Position numbers and translations under genes: made by a program. Positions 14,156 through 25,568 of a DNA stretch of 64,000 nucleotides are shown in pieces; the stretch's first letter is position 1, and every line of letters starts with the position of its first letter. The notes beneath the pieces are model-generated. The model worked only from the letters and a program-made list of their open reading frames with translations, had not been told where the DNA came from and made no database searches. Source of the stretch: Strobilurus pachycystidiatus (taxonomy: Eukaryota; Basidiomycota; Agaricomycetes; Agaricales; Physalacriaceae); assembly GCA_019915135.1 (NCBI GenBank), contig JAHLMK010000008.1:434001-498000 (forward strand), in the 5' to 3' direction.

Positions 14156-14386
14156 AGAGAGAGGAGTGAGGCCAAAGAAATGAGCGTGAGATGAGCAGTC
14201 TTTCGCGAAGGAGTCGGAAAGAGTAAAGTGATCTGGCAGGCTTCTTTGAAATTGAGGCGCCGTAATGTTCAATCGCTTGTCAGAGTACTTCACTGCGGCC
14301 ATCGGTTGCTCGTCAGCGTGTCGTATCGAGTACATAGGCTCTTGCTGTCGTGACATTGAACCATCCAGAACTTCAGGAGTCGTCAT
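14153..14386 (-). CDS. Possible small protein, 77 aa, unknown
   Basis: An ATG-initiated frame beginning MTTPEVLDGSMSRQQEP, hydrophilic and with even composition, ending FFGLTPLS. It lies in the Raptor upstream region, opposite in direction. The stop codon TAG falls inside the right arm of the hairpin at 14144-14155. I recognise no family and it could be a chance frame or the last exon of a spliced transcript. No signal peptide or TM is seen. Confidence 0.25.
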   Translation of the reverse strand: MTTPEVLDGSMSRQQEPMYSIRHADEQPMAAVKYSDKRLNITAPQFQRSLPDHFTLSDSFAKDCSSHAHFFGLTPLS

Positions 14387-14699
14387 GATTGCGGTTGAAT
14401 ACCTCAGCAGAGGGGCCAAGTGCGACTCTGACCAGAATTTGACTGGTATCAGTGTACACTATGTTCTGAAGATGAACTGTAGGTCGAGTGCAGCCCTGAG
14501 CAAGGAAAAGTAGCATTCCAAAGTGACTCCAAAAGAATTTGACAGGAAGACCCAACTTCAGGTCCAAAACGTTTTTGGCCTGAATCGGATCGACTGCATT
14601 GGGTAAGGTCGTGGGTTGACCGTCTACTGCAACTGTACCGAGCTGTATCGTCCCGGCTACGTGACTGTGGGCCCCAGAGGCGCCTGGAACTGAAGAGTA

Positions 14700-17600
14700 A
14701 TGAGAATGCCAGAGCCCGTACACACCCGGCGGCCGAAATTCCAGACCGGTGCGCTCTTCGTGGTCCGCTTTGGCGGCGAAGACTGAACACATTGCAGGCC
14801 GCGACACAGACTCGGAGAGTGATACCGATTCGAGCAGGGTGCCCTCGCAGTCGCGCCCCAGGGTACGCACAGGCGCAGACACCCCGCACCACCCGAGAGC
14901 CGACAATCCCTCTGTCGAGGCCACGCCGCCCATCCCGTACTGGTCAGCAAAACGCCATCTGACATGCGGGAACCCAGCGCCCCAGCCGTCCTGGTCGTCG
15001 AAACTGACGCCGTGGCGCAATTCCACGCTGGGCAAGCTCAAGACGGCCAATGCCGCCCTCATCCTGTGCTTGAACATGGAGGTGGATCCGCCGGATGTGG
15101 TCAAGACCCAGCCCTGTGCCGCACTCGAGTGCTGGGTCGATCCGCGCCTGCTGTCCAGCGCCAACAAGGCCCACGAGGCCATCGGCGCCAATCTCAAGTC
15201 GCAGTACGAGGGCCTCAGTCTCAAAATCCAGTACAAACCAATCCTCGACCCCTCCCAGGATGACATCCGCAAGAGCTGCCAGCAGCTCCGTCGCCAGGCC
15301 AAGGACGACGCCGTGCTCTTCCACTACAACGGTCACGGCGTGCCGCGGCCCACAGCCAGTGGCGAACTCTGGTGCTTCAACCGCAACTATACTCAGTACA
15401 TTCCCGTGGGCCTGCAGGAAATTCAGACGTGGTTGGGCTCGCCCGGCGTTTACATATGGGATTGCTCTGCTGCCGGCCATCTTCTGCAGAACTTCAACAT
15501 CATCGCCGAGCGCAGGGACAACGATGTCGCATTCTCGCGTGGAGGCTATCCTCCAGACGCTACCCCCTTCATGCAGTCAATCCAGCTGGCAGCCTGTGCC
15601 GCCAACGAGATGCTCCCATCGTGCCCCGAACTACCCGCTGACGTCTTCACGTCCTGCCTTACGTCGCCCATCGACATGGCTCTACGATACTTTGTCATCA
15701 ATGAGCGGCTTCCAGATGGCGTTGAACCTGACATGATAATGCAGCTTCCGGGAGACCTCAAGGATCGGCGCACACCTCTTGGAGAGCTCAACTGGATATT
15801 CATCGCCATTACAGATACGATTGCGTGGACTTCCTTTTCACGCGAGACCTTCTCCCGTCTCTATCGGTGTGACCTCCTTGTCGCTTCGCTGTTCCGTAAT
15901 TTCCTTCTCGCCGAAAGGATCTTGAAGAACTACAACTGCACTCCCCACACTTATCCTCCGCTCCCTGCCACCAACACGCATCCGCTCTGGGCAACATGGG
16001 ATCTTGCCGTCGATGCTTGTCTTCGTCAACTACCAGACCTCTTACGAAACAAGATTCCTCCCAAAGTCAGAAATGGCTCTTCACTCCCTCCTAGTTCTTC
16101 CGCGCTTGACGAGAATGATGTACTTCCTGGACGTATTGGCAGCGTTCGACACACAACCAATGAGGACGAGAGCTCACAGGTTCCGCCTTACGTATATGTC
16201 CCGAATCGCTTCTTCGCCGACCAACTCACCGCGTTTGAAGTTTGGATATCGCGGGGTGGCTCTGCCTTGACGAGACCCGGTCCCAGATCTTTAGCCATCT
16301 CCAAAGACTCTCCAACCTACGAGGAATCGGAGACGGTCAACCGTGGCGGTCATGGGCCTGACGATGAGCTTGTACCGCGTAAACCGCCAGACCAGCTGCC
16401 CATCGTCCTCCAGGTGCTTCTCTCCCAGCCTCATCGTCTGCGCGCCCTCATTCTCCTCTCTCAATTTGTCGACTTGGGTCCGTGGGCTGTCAATCTCGTG
16501 CTATCGATAGGTATTTTCCCATACATGGCCAAGCTTCTTCAAGCCGCTGGTCAAGATCTTCGGCCAGTCCTGATATTCATCTGGACGCGCATCTTAGCTG
16601 TAGATCCATCGGTGCAGACCGACCTACTGAACAACACGCAAGGGTATCGCTACTTCACCAGAATCCTCGCTATGCCAGAAGACGGCCTTCCAAACTCCTC
16701 CGAACACCAGGCTATGTGTTGTTTCATCCTTGCCTCCCTCTCGCGCGATTTTCCAAATGGGCAAAACGCCTGCCTCGACGAAGGGGTTTTCCAGGCGTGT
16801 CTAATGAAACTTGACGATTCGGATTTCCTGTTGAAGCAGTGGGCCGCGCTGTGCATGGCGCAACTATGGGACGCCAATGATCGAGCGAGGGCGGATTCGA
16901 TTTCGATGCCGCGGTCACCGACGGAAAAGCTGATTGACCTGCTCAGCGATGAGTCGGTCGAGGTGCGGTGTGCGGCGTTGTATGCGCTACAGACCTTCAT
17001 GGGTGCCAGCGGGTCGGCGGACCCTGACAAGCGGGGCGGTGGCGGCAGTGGGACCGTCATGGGCTTATTCGATGCAGACGAGTACATCCATCTACGCTGG
17101 GAGCTGTCGCTTGTCACCAATGCGACGTTCCTGATCAAAGACGACGCGAGTCCGATGTGCAGGAAGGAGTTGTTGGTCCTGATTAGCTGCTTGGTCAAAG
17201 AGTGGAGGGGGTACTTTGTCATCTGCGCGTGGCTGTATTGGGAAGAAGACCGGCGTTGGCGGGCTGGGTATGATCCTCTGGACGACGAGGACGTTGCCGG
17301 GGAAGCGCTGCACGAATGGGCGGAGGGTTTGAGTGGTACCGATCAGCAGATCGAGGAGGCGAAAATCATCCTCAAGTCCTACTCCACCATCTTCCTCGTC
17401 CTGCTCGATCTTTCCATCGACCCGTATCCTGAAGTTGCGGCACATGCTCAGACGGTCGTGGACTACATCATGGCTCTTCTACTCGAGTCTCCGTTCAGCC
17501 GACTGGACTGCACTACGCTCAAAGAGCCTCCTGTGTACCCGAGCGAGATGAAGGCGCCCCTCGAGCCTCCCATGCCCCGCAAGCGAGTTCACTCTGCCCT

Positions 17601-19710
17601 GTCTCAAACCACGCTGGTGCCTCCGCCGTCACCGAACAAAGGTTCCCGTCCGACATTCTCTCGGAGTGAAACCATGAACAGCATGTCTACCTTCTCGTCG
17701 AATACCATCCGCCGTACGTCTTCCTTTGCCAACGCCTTGAAGAGTCTTGCCGGTGGAGTAGCTTTCCCGAGCACGGAGGAGGGCCATTCCCTCTTCAGCT
17801 CCCCAATAAAGCCCGAGTTCTCTGAGCCCTTACGCCCTCCCTCGCCTAATCTCAATACTGTGAAGTACGCGTCGCCGTATTACCGCAGTTCTCTGCCGCA
17901 TTACCAGAATGGCGACGCGTCGCAGTCGCATGCTGGAGGAGAGCAGAATGGGATGCAGATGGCGTTCTTCCCGGCGCATGTCATGGAGGCGCTGATGGAA
18001 GAGGACCTCGAGCGGTTGCGCGCGCGTTTCAGGCGACATAGACGGAATAGCAACAGTCCGAATAAGAGCTCATTCCCTATGGACTCGCCGAATGGCTACT
18101 TGGGCGGGCTGGGGACAGGCAATGGGATGAAGGACGTGCTGCCTTTGAAGAGCACGTACTTTGATTGGTGCATAGAGTACTTCACTGAACCTCAGATGCG
18201 GGTGAGTTTGTTTCTCCGTGTGTTTCGCTATATGACACTGAAGAATCGTCAGCAAACCGAGGCGGACGAACCTGGGAGTATACAGTATAACCACCAGGTT
18301 TGGAGGCAACGCCGAAATGAGCAGGTAGACACGGAGATACAGTCTCAAGCTGAACATGCTCGTGAGTTTGACATTCTACTGTCTGCAGTTTCATACTCAT
18401 GGCGCACTTAGCGTTCCTACCTTGGGATCGACCTGTGGCAACTTTGCAGTCGGTGGGACATCCAATGACCATGGTTTTCCATGCTTATGACAAGCACCTT
18501 GTCGTCGCGAATGAGAATGACATCGTCACGTACGTTCCTTTCGACGTCTGAAAACCGTTGCTCAAATTCTCTATAGCGTCTGGGACTGGTCGCAGAAGAA
18601 AAAGCTGAACACATTCTGCAACGGCAATCACAGCGGCAGTTCCATCACGACTTTGCATCTGATCAACCAGGACGTCGGTGGCATCATCCTCACTGGCTCA
18701 GGTTCGTCGGGCTTTCTGTCCAGTCGTCACGATTGACACGGTATACAGACGATGGCGTTATACGTCTCTTCCGCAACTACGACCCGGCTCTCGAACAAGG
18801 CCCAATTCAGCTTGTCAGCGCTTTCCGTGGTCTTGAACTTGTACCCATGAAACGGGGCTCTGGGCTTATCAGTGACTGGAAAGCCACCACAGGTACCCTC
18901 CTCATTGGCGGTGATTCGCGAGTCATCAAGACATGGGATGGACAAACTGAGATCCAAGGACCGGCAAGTGATAACCCTAGCATCCTATGCGTAACTAACG
19001 CTCGTATGACAGGACATCGAGACGCAGTCGGATAGTCCTGTCACTGCCCTTGTATCTGGACGCAACAATTTTTCGGAGGCCTTCTTTGCTGGCTTCGCCG
19101 ATGGCGCTGTCAAAGTTTTCGATTTGCGGCTCGACCAGGAAGAGCCTATCGTCACCACATTCCCTGGCCATACTTCATGGGTGCAGAACATTTGTCAGCA
19201 TCCAACTTACGCGCACCAGTTCTTGTCTGCCGGGTGAGTTGGACGCCTTGTTTCGTGATCTATTGCTGATGAACCGCTAGTACGGATGGTGTTGTGAAAC
19301 TTTGGGATCTGCGGAACAATAAGGACTGTGTGAGCAGGTGGCACGTCAACCAGAATGGCATTTCTGCGTTCGATGTGCACAAGCAGACGGAGGTGTTTGC
19401 CGCGTTAGTCCTTTTGCTAGATCATCATGTGTCTTTGCTCATTGAAGCTGGCAGGTCTTCCGCTATTTCTCCATCTCATTGGAAAGATCAGCGAGTGATC
19501 GTCCAATCGATAAAGAAGGACAGCATGCGGACGTCCACGAACATATCAACGGGACACGTCATGCAACCTCCACGAGTCCCAGCGTCTCCCTTCGCGCACA
19601 GGATGTCATCTCTTGTCTTCCACCCAGCGGAAATGTTGTACGGCGTCGGTCAACCGGACGGCAGCGTGCGCATCCTGGGGTGTAATCTTGCTGCAGAACC
19701 GGCCTATTGA
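14700..19710 (+). CDS. Raptor/Kog1/Mip1 homologue, TORC1 scaffold subunit
   Basis: Raptor recruits substrates to the TOR kinase in TORC1, the nutrient-sensing growth complex. Exon 1 (14700-14748) encodes MRMPEPVHTRRPKFQTG; a 49-nt intron leads to the long exon 14798-18201, whose frame has no ATG before the conserved region. The raptor N-terminal caspase-like domain runs from YWSAKRHLTCGNPAP through CLNMEVDPPDVVKTQPCA, FHYNGHGVPRPT and YIWDCSAAGHL. HEAT-like repeats follow (about codons 480-850), then a Ser/Pro-rich linker and C-terminal WD40 repeats (VWDWSQKKK, DDGVIRLFRNYD, GAVKVFDLRLD, DGVVKLWDLR). Later exons are 18253-18361, 18412-18529, 18577-18701, 18749-18963, 19013-19233 and from 19281. 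Intron 18964-19012 is GC-AG. Boundaries between about 19400 and 19560 are unresolved. Stop TGA at 19708-19710. Confidence 0.92.
18964..19012 (+). other. GC-AG intron in the Raptor gene
   Basis: Donor gcaagt, branch-like ctaac, acceptor gacag, 49 nt. It joins GlnGlyPro to AspIleGluThr in phase 0. The nearest GT (gtgata, 4 nt downstream) would shift frame into an early stop, so the GC donor is preferred. Confidence 0.8.
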
Positions 19711-20115
19711 GTACTCGGTTTGGACCTAATTTATTGAGGCATAATGTATACTATCACGGCGACTGATAATGTAGTATAATGTATCCATAGAAGATCTGTT
19801 ATGGTAATGCTAGCTTTGATTTCTTGCTTCCTTCCACTCGACTGAGGTGGGACACTCAGGTCAGACTCAGGTACAGGTACTGGCGTCGATCCGTAACCTT
19901 CCATAACAACTCCGTATTCTGATGGAATGTCCACAAAACGTTCCATAATGATACATAAAGAGCACCATCGGCGTGCCCTTGTGCTTGCTTCCTTCCTTTT
20001 GCCAATTGGACCTCTTCAAGTTTCCTTCTTTCTCCAGCCGTTTGACACGGTGTAGCCCTTCCTTCTGTATACATTCAATCCACTTCTTCAAACTCACAAA
20101 TCATCCACATTTACG
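19711..20115. other. Intergenic
   Basis: A 405-bp gap holding the Raptor 3' flank and the promoter of the small secreted protein. A pyrimidine-rich stretch precedes the ATG at 20116. No other feature is seen. Confidence 0.4.
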
Positions 20116-20586
20116 ATGCGCTTCTCCATCTTCGTCGCATTCCTTGCCTCTGTTGCCGGTGCCCTCGCCGCACCATTACTCGAGACGCGGGCCACGGTAG
20201 TCCCTGTTGTTGTCTCCAATCTCGTTTGTGACAAGTCGAGCGGGTGCGTTCATTGGTGCTGGTCGTATGTCACCGTATCTAACAAGGAGTCTAGTCCCCT
20301 CGTTTTCCACGATGTCAATGTAGCCCAGCTCTCAATCTGCGGCAGCATTGCGGGTACCATTCAGAAGTGTCAAGGCAATCCCACCTCGACCACCGGAGTT
20401 TCTGGGACCGCCAGCTTCGCCATCACCCCGGTCATTCGTGGGGACACCATCAACGTGTCGAAGGGCAGGTGGGAACAGAGCATCAAGGCCGCCTTCGCTC
20501 AGTGCGGCCAGGACATACCATTCACGGCGACATTCAGAGCGGGAGCAACGAAGGGCGATATCAATGTGTCTTTGAGAAGGACTTAG
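20116..20586 (+). CDS. Small secreted protein, 156 aa, unknown
   Basis: A single-exon gene. The N-terminus MRFSIFVAFLASVAGALAAP is a classic signal peptide with a cleavage site after ALA. The mature part of about 135 residues contains six Cys (around NLVCDKSSGCVHWCWS, LSICGS, IQKCQG and FAQCGQD), enough for three disulfides, and alternating hydrophobic residues suggesting beta structure. It ends DINVSLRRT. I do not recognise a family. It fits the general class of basidiomycete small secreted proteins but has no RlpA, hydrophobin or cerato-platanin pattern. No introns or TM segments are visible. Confidence 0.8.
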   Translation: MRFSIFVAFLASVAGALAAPLLETRATVVPVVVSNLVCDKSSGCVHWCWSYVTVSNKESSPLVFHDVNVAQLSICGSIAGTIQKCQGNPTSTTGVSGTASFAITPVIRGDTINVSKGRWEQSIKAAFAQCGQDIPFTATFRAGATKGDINVSLRRT

Positions 20587-21029
20587 AGAGCGGAAGGGTT
20601 TTCAGGATGGATTCTCGAAATTACTCCTTTGTTGTAGGCCCATTTTCGGTTTATGCAGAAGTTTGGGACGGATTCTGTCTGGGAGCAGTTCAAGGAACGG
20701 CAGGCGCTTGAGCGATGTCAAATCAGGTGCTCTGGTTGGTGACACGCATCAGACCAGGTCAGACCTTTCCTGAATGCCTCTATGCAAGAGTAACCCTGGC
20801 TTCAAGAGGAGAAGATACGTGCCGAAGGTATAGAATCTCGAGACTCGAGCCAGCGCAAAATTGCGAACTTGATGATAGTCGATCACTTGACCTCCTCCTC
20901 ATCAAGTGTCTTGGCTGGTACTCGTTTTGAGTCTACATAGAATCTCGCCCACATGAAGAAGAACTCATAGATTATTAGATCAGTGCCAAAATACGACTGA
21001 TCCTGCTACATAGAAGCTCCACGCTTCCT
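20587..21029. other. Intergenic, convergent 3' ends
   Basis: A 443-bp stretch between the secreted protein (+) and the MYND protein (-). Only short open frames; nothing supported. Confidence 0.4.
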
Positions 21030-22943
21030 TTACCAAGACGGCTCCTGTGGCGCTCGATCCAAGGAAATACCAAACTCAAAATGACCCGTCCTCTTTGCCC
21101 AGCGATATATCTTGTCCCTATTGTTTCGCATCTTGATCTCCCTCATCAACGCCTCATACCCGGCCGCATCGTTGTCCTTCATGATGAAAACATGGAAACT
21201 CCGTTGCCGATCGTATACAAGCAGACCTTCCGGTTGTGGCAAATCGCGATTGCCGTCCTTGTCCGTCATCAAGTGCATATCATCAGTCTGCTGGAACTGT
21301 GCGACGGGATCCATGCGGTGCAGTTCTGGGTGCCCCGTGTTGAGCCTCTGTATCTTGACTAGGAAAGGGATGCTGTTATGGATATTGCGCGGGGGATCGT
21401 CGCCGTCGTGGTCATTGAATATAACACGGTCCCAGCTCACAGGCCCGACATTGCTGATGATGCCACTATCCATTCTCCTGCCATAGATAACGATGTGCCT
21501 CTGGAATCGAACGGGAGTGTAGGTGGCGCCTTTCATGGCCCTGCAGAACCTCTTGTGTTCCGGCCAATGCTCGGCCTGGCAGTCTGTTGATGGGATGAGA
21601 ACGTGGCATGGTGTATCAAAGACAAAGGAAGCCGAGACTTACTTTTCCCGCAGTACGAAACCACTAAGCATTGTGTACACCGGTTCGCTATGGCCTTTCC
21701 GCATACCTCACACCCCGTGTTATGCGAGATCTTGCCGAGGTCAACCTGGCTGAGAGGGTCTAAAGGCAACAGGAAGGAAACGCCAAACGGCTGCTCGAAT
21801 CGCTCCCTAGTAGGTTTGAAATCAGACGAGAGACGCTGGGAGTTCTGGAAGAGAAGTTTTCGAAAGAGAGCCTGCTCCTGTTGTGTGCACATGATCTGAG
21901 GAGGACTGTGCCCGAGTTTCTGGAAGTGGTGATGAATAAAATTCAGAGTGTCTTCCGCAGGCGACGTCTTGTCCGCGCAAAGGTAAAGAAGAGTGATGAG
22001 TGGAGATCGCTCATTCCATTTGTAGATGTTCAAAATCTGTAAAAGCATTTAATACCATCTTGTTACGAAAGACTAATCTCCAGTGACTGACACGTAGACA
22101 GATGGCTTCAGCGTGGTCTTTGGGGTCGTTCAAGAGTATAACATCACGCCCTTGCTCGAAGTTCTTGGCTATCTCAGATAGGGTTTCTCGGGCATTCATG
22201 AACGAGTTGGCGTAGAGGGGAAACGAAGATGGCGGCTGCATCTTTTTAGAGGCCTCCATGACGCTGATTCGATGGATATTGTGCGAAGCGAGAGTACCCA
22301 TATTTCCCTGATATAAAAAGGGTCACTTTTCCTTTGTTGTACGCAGTTGAGGTTCCTACCTTCCAGACAGGCAATGTCGCAGGATTGATGATCTGAATCT
22401 CAGATGCAAAAAGGCCTTGAGACTTCGTCAAAGCATGGGCAAATTTCTTCTCCAAAGTATCGTCGGGAAGCTTTGTCGTCGCCGGCATATCTATACCGAA
22501 TGCTTGCAACAGACCCAATAGATCGGTCCTATTCTGTATCCTGCCTTCGGATTTGTGAACCTTCTGCTGAGCCTGACGAACGATGACCTTTGGCCAATCA
22601 AAGCAATCTTTGCAGTCTATAGCGACATGGGTCTTGCATTGAAATAACCCATAACCTTCCTTGTTCTTGCGTCCTGACGATACTGCGCCCAGAGGAAAAA
22701 CTAGCAATGGTTTTCGCTCCTGGGAACGAGCTTTTAGATACGAGATATGAATCGCGATTGTTGGCAACCATATACCTCCAAGTCGAAATTTTGCCCAAGC
22801 TTGGCTCGAATCCTATGATGCTCGTCTTCAATCAGGATGTTATTGCACATTCGATGATCGCAGCAACACTGATTGCAGAGTTCTCCGCCATGGTCCTCGC
22901 AAAACATGAGATCGTTGATGATAATGTTGTCTCCCATCCCCAT
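21030..22943 (-). CDS. MYND zinc-finger protein, Agaricomycete type
   Basis: Five exons (22776-22943, 22360-22719, 22092-22307, 21643-22036, 21030-21583) give 563 residues. The N-terminus is Cys/His-rich (FCEDHGGELCNQCCCDHR), resembling a conserved leader of a mushroom-expanded family. A helical middle follows. The MYND finger spans an intron: CEVCGKAIANRCTQC, then YCGKN, CQAEHWPEHKRFC, giving all seven Cys and one His ligands. A C-terminal domain of about 170 residues follows and ends RAPQEPSW. MYND fingers usually mediate protein-protein contacts; no SET domain or other catalytic motif is visible, so this is not a SMYD methyltransferase. The role is unknown. Exon 2 begins at GAG 22719, chosen for phase. 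Confidence 0.82.
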
Positions 22944-23300
22944 TTTGAAAGTGAGTAGGCGCGACAAAGAAAGCCGAGGTCGTAGGCGAGAAGGATGATG
23001 GCGGTGAAAATACAACTGACAGAGCCGCAGGATCGTGGCTGGATCGGACATCGGTCCGCATTCCGTTACAGAAGTGGCGCATCGCTGTGGTCAAATCGCC
23101 AAAAGTATACGATAGCCACTGCCTATGATCACCACAATGTGTCCTCAACAATAGTGCCTGACACAAAGGCTGTTACACAAGTCATTCGCGGAAAATCACC
23201 ATACTCGAGTAGACCAGGTTGCAACCGACTTTACCAGGGTGCGACCAAAGACTTACGAGTTACTTTGCACATACGCGTTGACAAGAGATGGCTTGATAGG
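22944..23300. other. Intergenic
   Basis: A 357-bp gap upstream of the MYND gene and downstream of the next minus-strand gene. It should contain the MYND promoter. No clear element is seen. Confidence 0.35.
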
Positions 23301-25116
23301 CTACTTGAACCAAGTACTCCGCGCGTACCTTCTCCGCATCATGAATGCCACTGCCGCCATCACCACTGACAAGGCAATCGCATAACCTCCACTACTTCGC
23401 ATGCCTCCCTTTCCGCCTCTCGCCGTTGTCTCATCCGTATCCGGATCCAGAACCACCATAGCCACACTGATTAAGAGCATACCTCCCAAGATATGGAGTG
23501 ACGCGATAGTCGACATAACCCGAACAGTCCACCGTACAGGGAGGTATTTCTCGACGAGGTCTTCATCCGAAGTGAGCAGCGCCGATGCGGACGCGGCTGC
23601 GGCAGTGGCGACGATGAAGAAAGAGGCTGACCAGGAGATAAGTATCAGGTCGCCGCGCTCTCCAGAAAATACGGTGGACCAAGTTATGGAGGCGCCGAAG
23701 AATGCAATGGTTAGGATTGCTGTCAAGTTCGTTCTGCCGAAATGAAGGAAAGTCGTGTTAGCACACACAGTATTGCGGCTAGAGGCTTTACATAGTACAT
23801 ACGCATGGAACTGAGATGAACTCATAGTTGTCGGTTCACGTGGAGGTGGGGCTTGTGCAGAGGGTTGCGAGGGCACTAGAGTCGTACTCGCTGCCGGAGC
23901 CGTGTAGTTGTTGGGATCGAAATGAACTATCTGTGGAGCTGGAAAGGTTTGTGGGGAAGGCATGGAATTTTCGGATGGAATGAGAGGGATCCAAGATTCG
24001 ATACCATTTGGAAGTTCGGTAAAGTGGCGTTGTGATGGTTCAAAGGTACTTGTTGGTGGCGCATCCAGTAAGAATTGTTTGCTTCGAGTACTCGGCGTTG
24101 GTGAGTTATTGGGCAACTGGAATCATCCGAATGAGTCCAGAGCCGACTTCAGTGCTTCGACATACTCTTTGTTGAGAACGAGCAAGCGCAGTTTGTTTGA
24201 TAGTGACCATGTCGTTCACGCATCGCAAACAAAACCCGTACGTCAATTCAACGTTCTTGAGCTAGAGCCAAAGATCAGTAACCTGATTACGCTGATTAAA
24301 CTGGTGCGTACACTACTATCAATTGCGTCTGCCGGGGTCTTTCCTTCAGAGGCGGGTCTCTGTGAGTAGTTCGGTCCAGTTTCCTCTGACCAGCAAGCAA
24401 AAGACACACATACTTGCATATTTATGAGGTCTGCGCGGCATTCATCTATCAAGCTTGCAACCATGCTGACCCCGGCCAATGTCTCTGCGTCGTTCTACGC
24501 GCCTGGTCAGAATTTATCCGCGAAAACAAAGCCACGGACAGAATCATCCTTCGCTATACGCTCAATTATACGCGTGAATTCGGTGTCCTGACCAAGATGT
24601 CAACATCTCTCCCCCGCGTTCATCGGAAACAAAGAGCATACCAACCACGTCCCTCGCTGCCTTCGCTCTTCCGGTCCCATTGCTTCAACGTGTGCCAAAG
24701 CCTCCTTGGGGTAGTGTTCTCGATAGTATTTCCACTTCAAAGTCCAGCGCTGGGTGAAGGGCGCTACGTGGCCCTCGTCGACAAGGTCCATCGTCGAGTC
24801 GGGTCCGTTAATCCATTGGCGGATGTTTTTCCAAGAAGTAGTGCCTTGTTCGATGTTTCTACTTGCCTAAGACGTCACAAAGTGGAGAATGGGTGCATGC
24901 TTGAGACAGGATACCGGATACCTACAGATGCATCGACTGGGGGAAGGTATACAACGGAGGAGCTTTCCTGGAAATGATACTGTAACAGTACACGATCAGC
25001 ATTACGAACATAGCCGCAGCACCAAGAAATCTGACTGGATGAGGCAGCCACGCGACGCCGCCGTTTTCTGCATTCCATTCTTCAATTTTGACCGGGCCAG
25101 CTTCGTTGTCGCCCAT
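23301..25116 (-). pseudogene. Hypothetical multi-exon membrane protein, possibly disrupted
   Basis: Coding-like blocks run on one strand. The first exon MGDNEAGPVKIEEWNAENGG carries a TM (FLGAAAMFVMLIVYCYSI). A conserved-looking exon follows (WKNIRQWINGPDSTMDLVDE to the TWLVCSLFPMNAG segment), then small exons around 24245-24480 and a C-terminal exon with a Pro/Thr-rich stretch and three or four TM segments (around LTAILTIAFFGASITWS) ending ARSTWFK. Two in-frame TGA codons interrupt blocks that otherwise continue in the same frame (24600-24602 before GQDTEFTRII, and 24123-24125 before QLPNNSPTPS). No GT donor obviously bypasses them. Either unusual introns or nonsense mutations explain this. 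The C-terminal exons 23301-24116 carry one clear intron near 23738-23807. Family not recognised. Confidence 0.45.
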
Positions 25117-25568
25117 TTTCGCAAAGAGCTTAGAGGAAAGGAAGTATGGAGGGCAGTGATATCAATCGCGGTGTGGGGTGACCTTCAACCGATGCCCTGC
25201 AGGTCAGTCCGCAGTCTGGCGCCGTGTTGTATAGGTGACGTCGAATATCCATATGGACACAAGAGGCGGGAAAGATTTCCGAGAAGATGTGGCGTGGTAT
25301 AACGAGCACTTATAGGAGCAAAAGCCATTTCGAGCAGCAGGCACTGATATGCTCGTTGGCAGACATGGTGGACGTGTTGCTAATCTGGAAAACCATGGTT
25401 TCTAGTCAATATAAAATACAATGATTGATGCGATCTATGCTACAGATTAAAGCTGTGGAAGCAAGAATTGAGCAGAATGGTATGGGTAAATGCATCCTAT
25501 CCGAACAACTGTTGAAAGTAGTCAAGATGAGGTTATATGTAATACAAGAATTTTCAAGGGCGACGTTC
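25117..25568. other. Intergenic
   Basis: A 452-bp gap between the start of the damaged membrane-protein gene and the stop of adenosine kinase, both minus strand. Nothing recognisable. Confidence 0.4.

Larger units (their letters stand above)
13337..14699. promoter_or_regulatory. Divergent intergenic region between dynactin and Raptor
   Basis: A 1.36-kb region between two divergently transcribed genes. It must hold both promoters, but I see no clear TATA box. It also contains a strong inverted repeat (14098-14155) and a 77-codon minus-strand open frame (14153-14386), listed separately. Other open frames here are short and not convincing. Confidence 0.4.

Noticed and set aside
14373..15302. 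Long minus-strand open frame of over 300 codons opposite the Raptor start
   Set aside because: It is antisense to a well-conserved Raptor N-terminus, lacks family resemblance and reflects GC-rich codon use.
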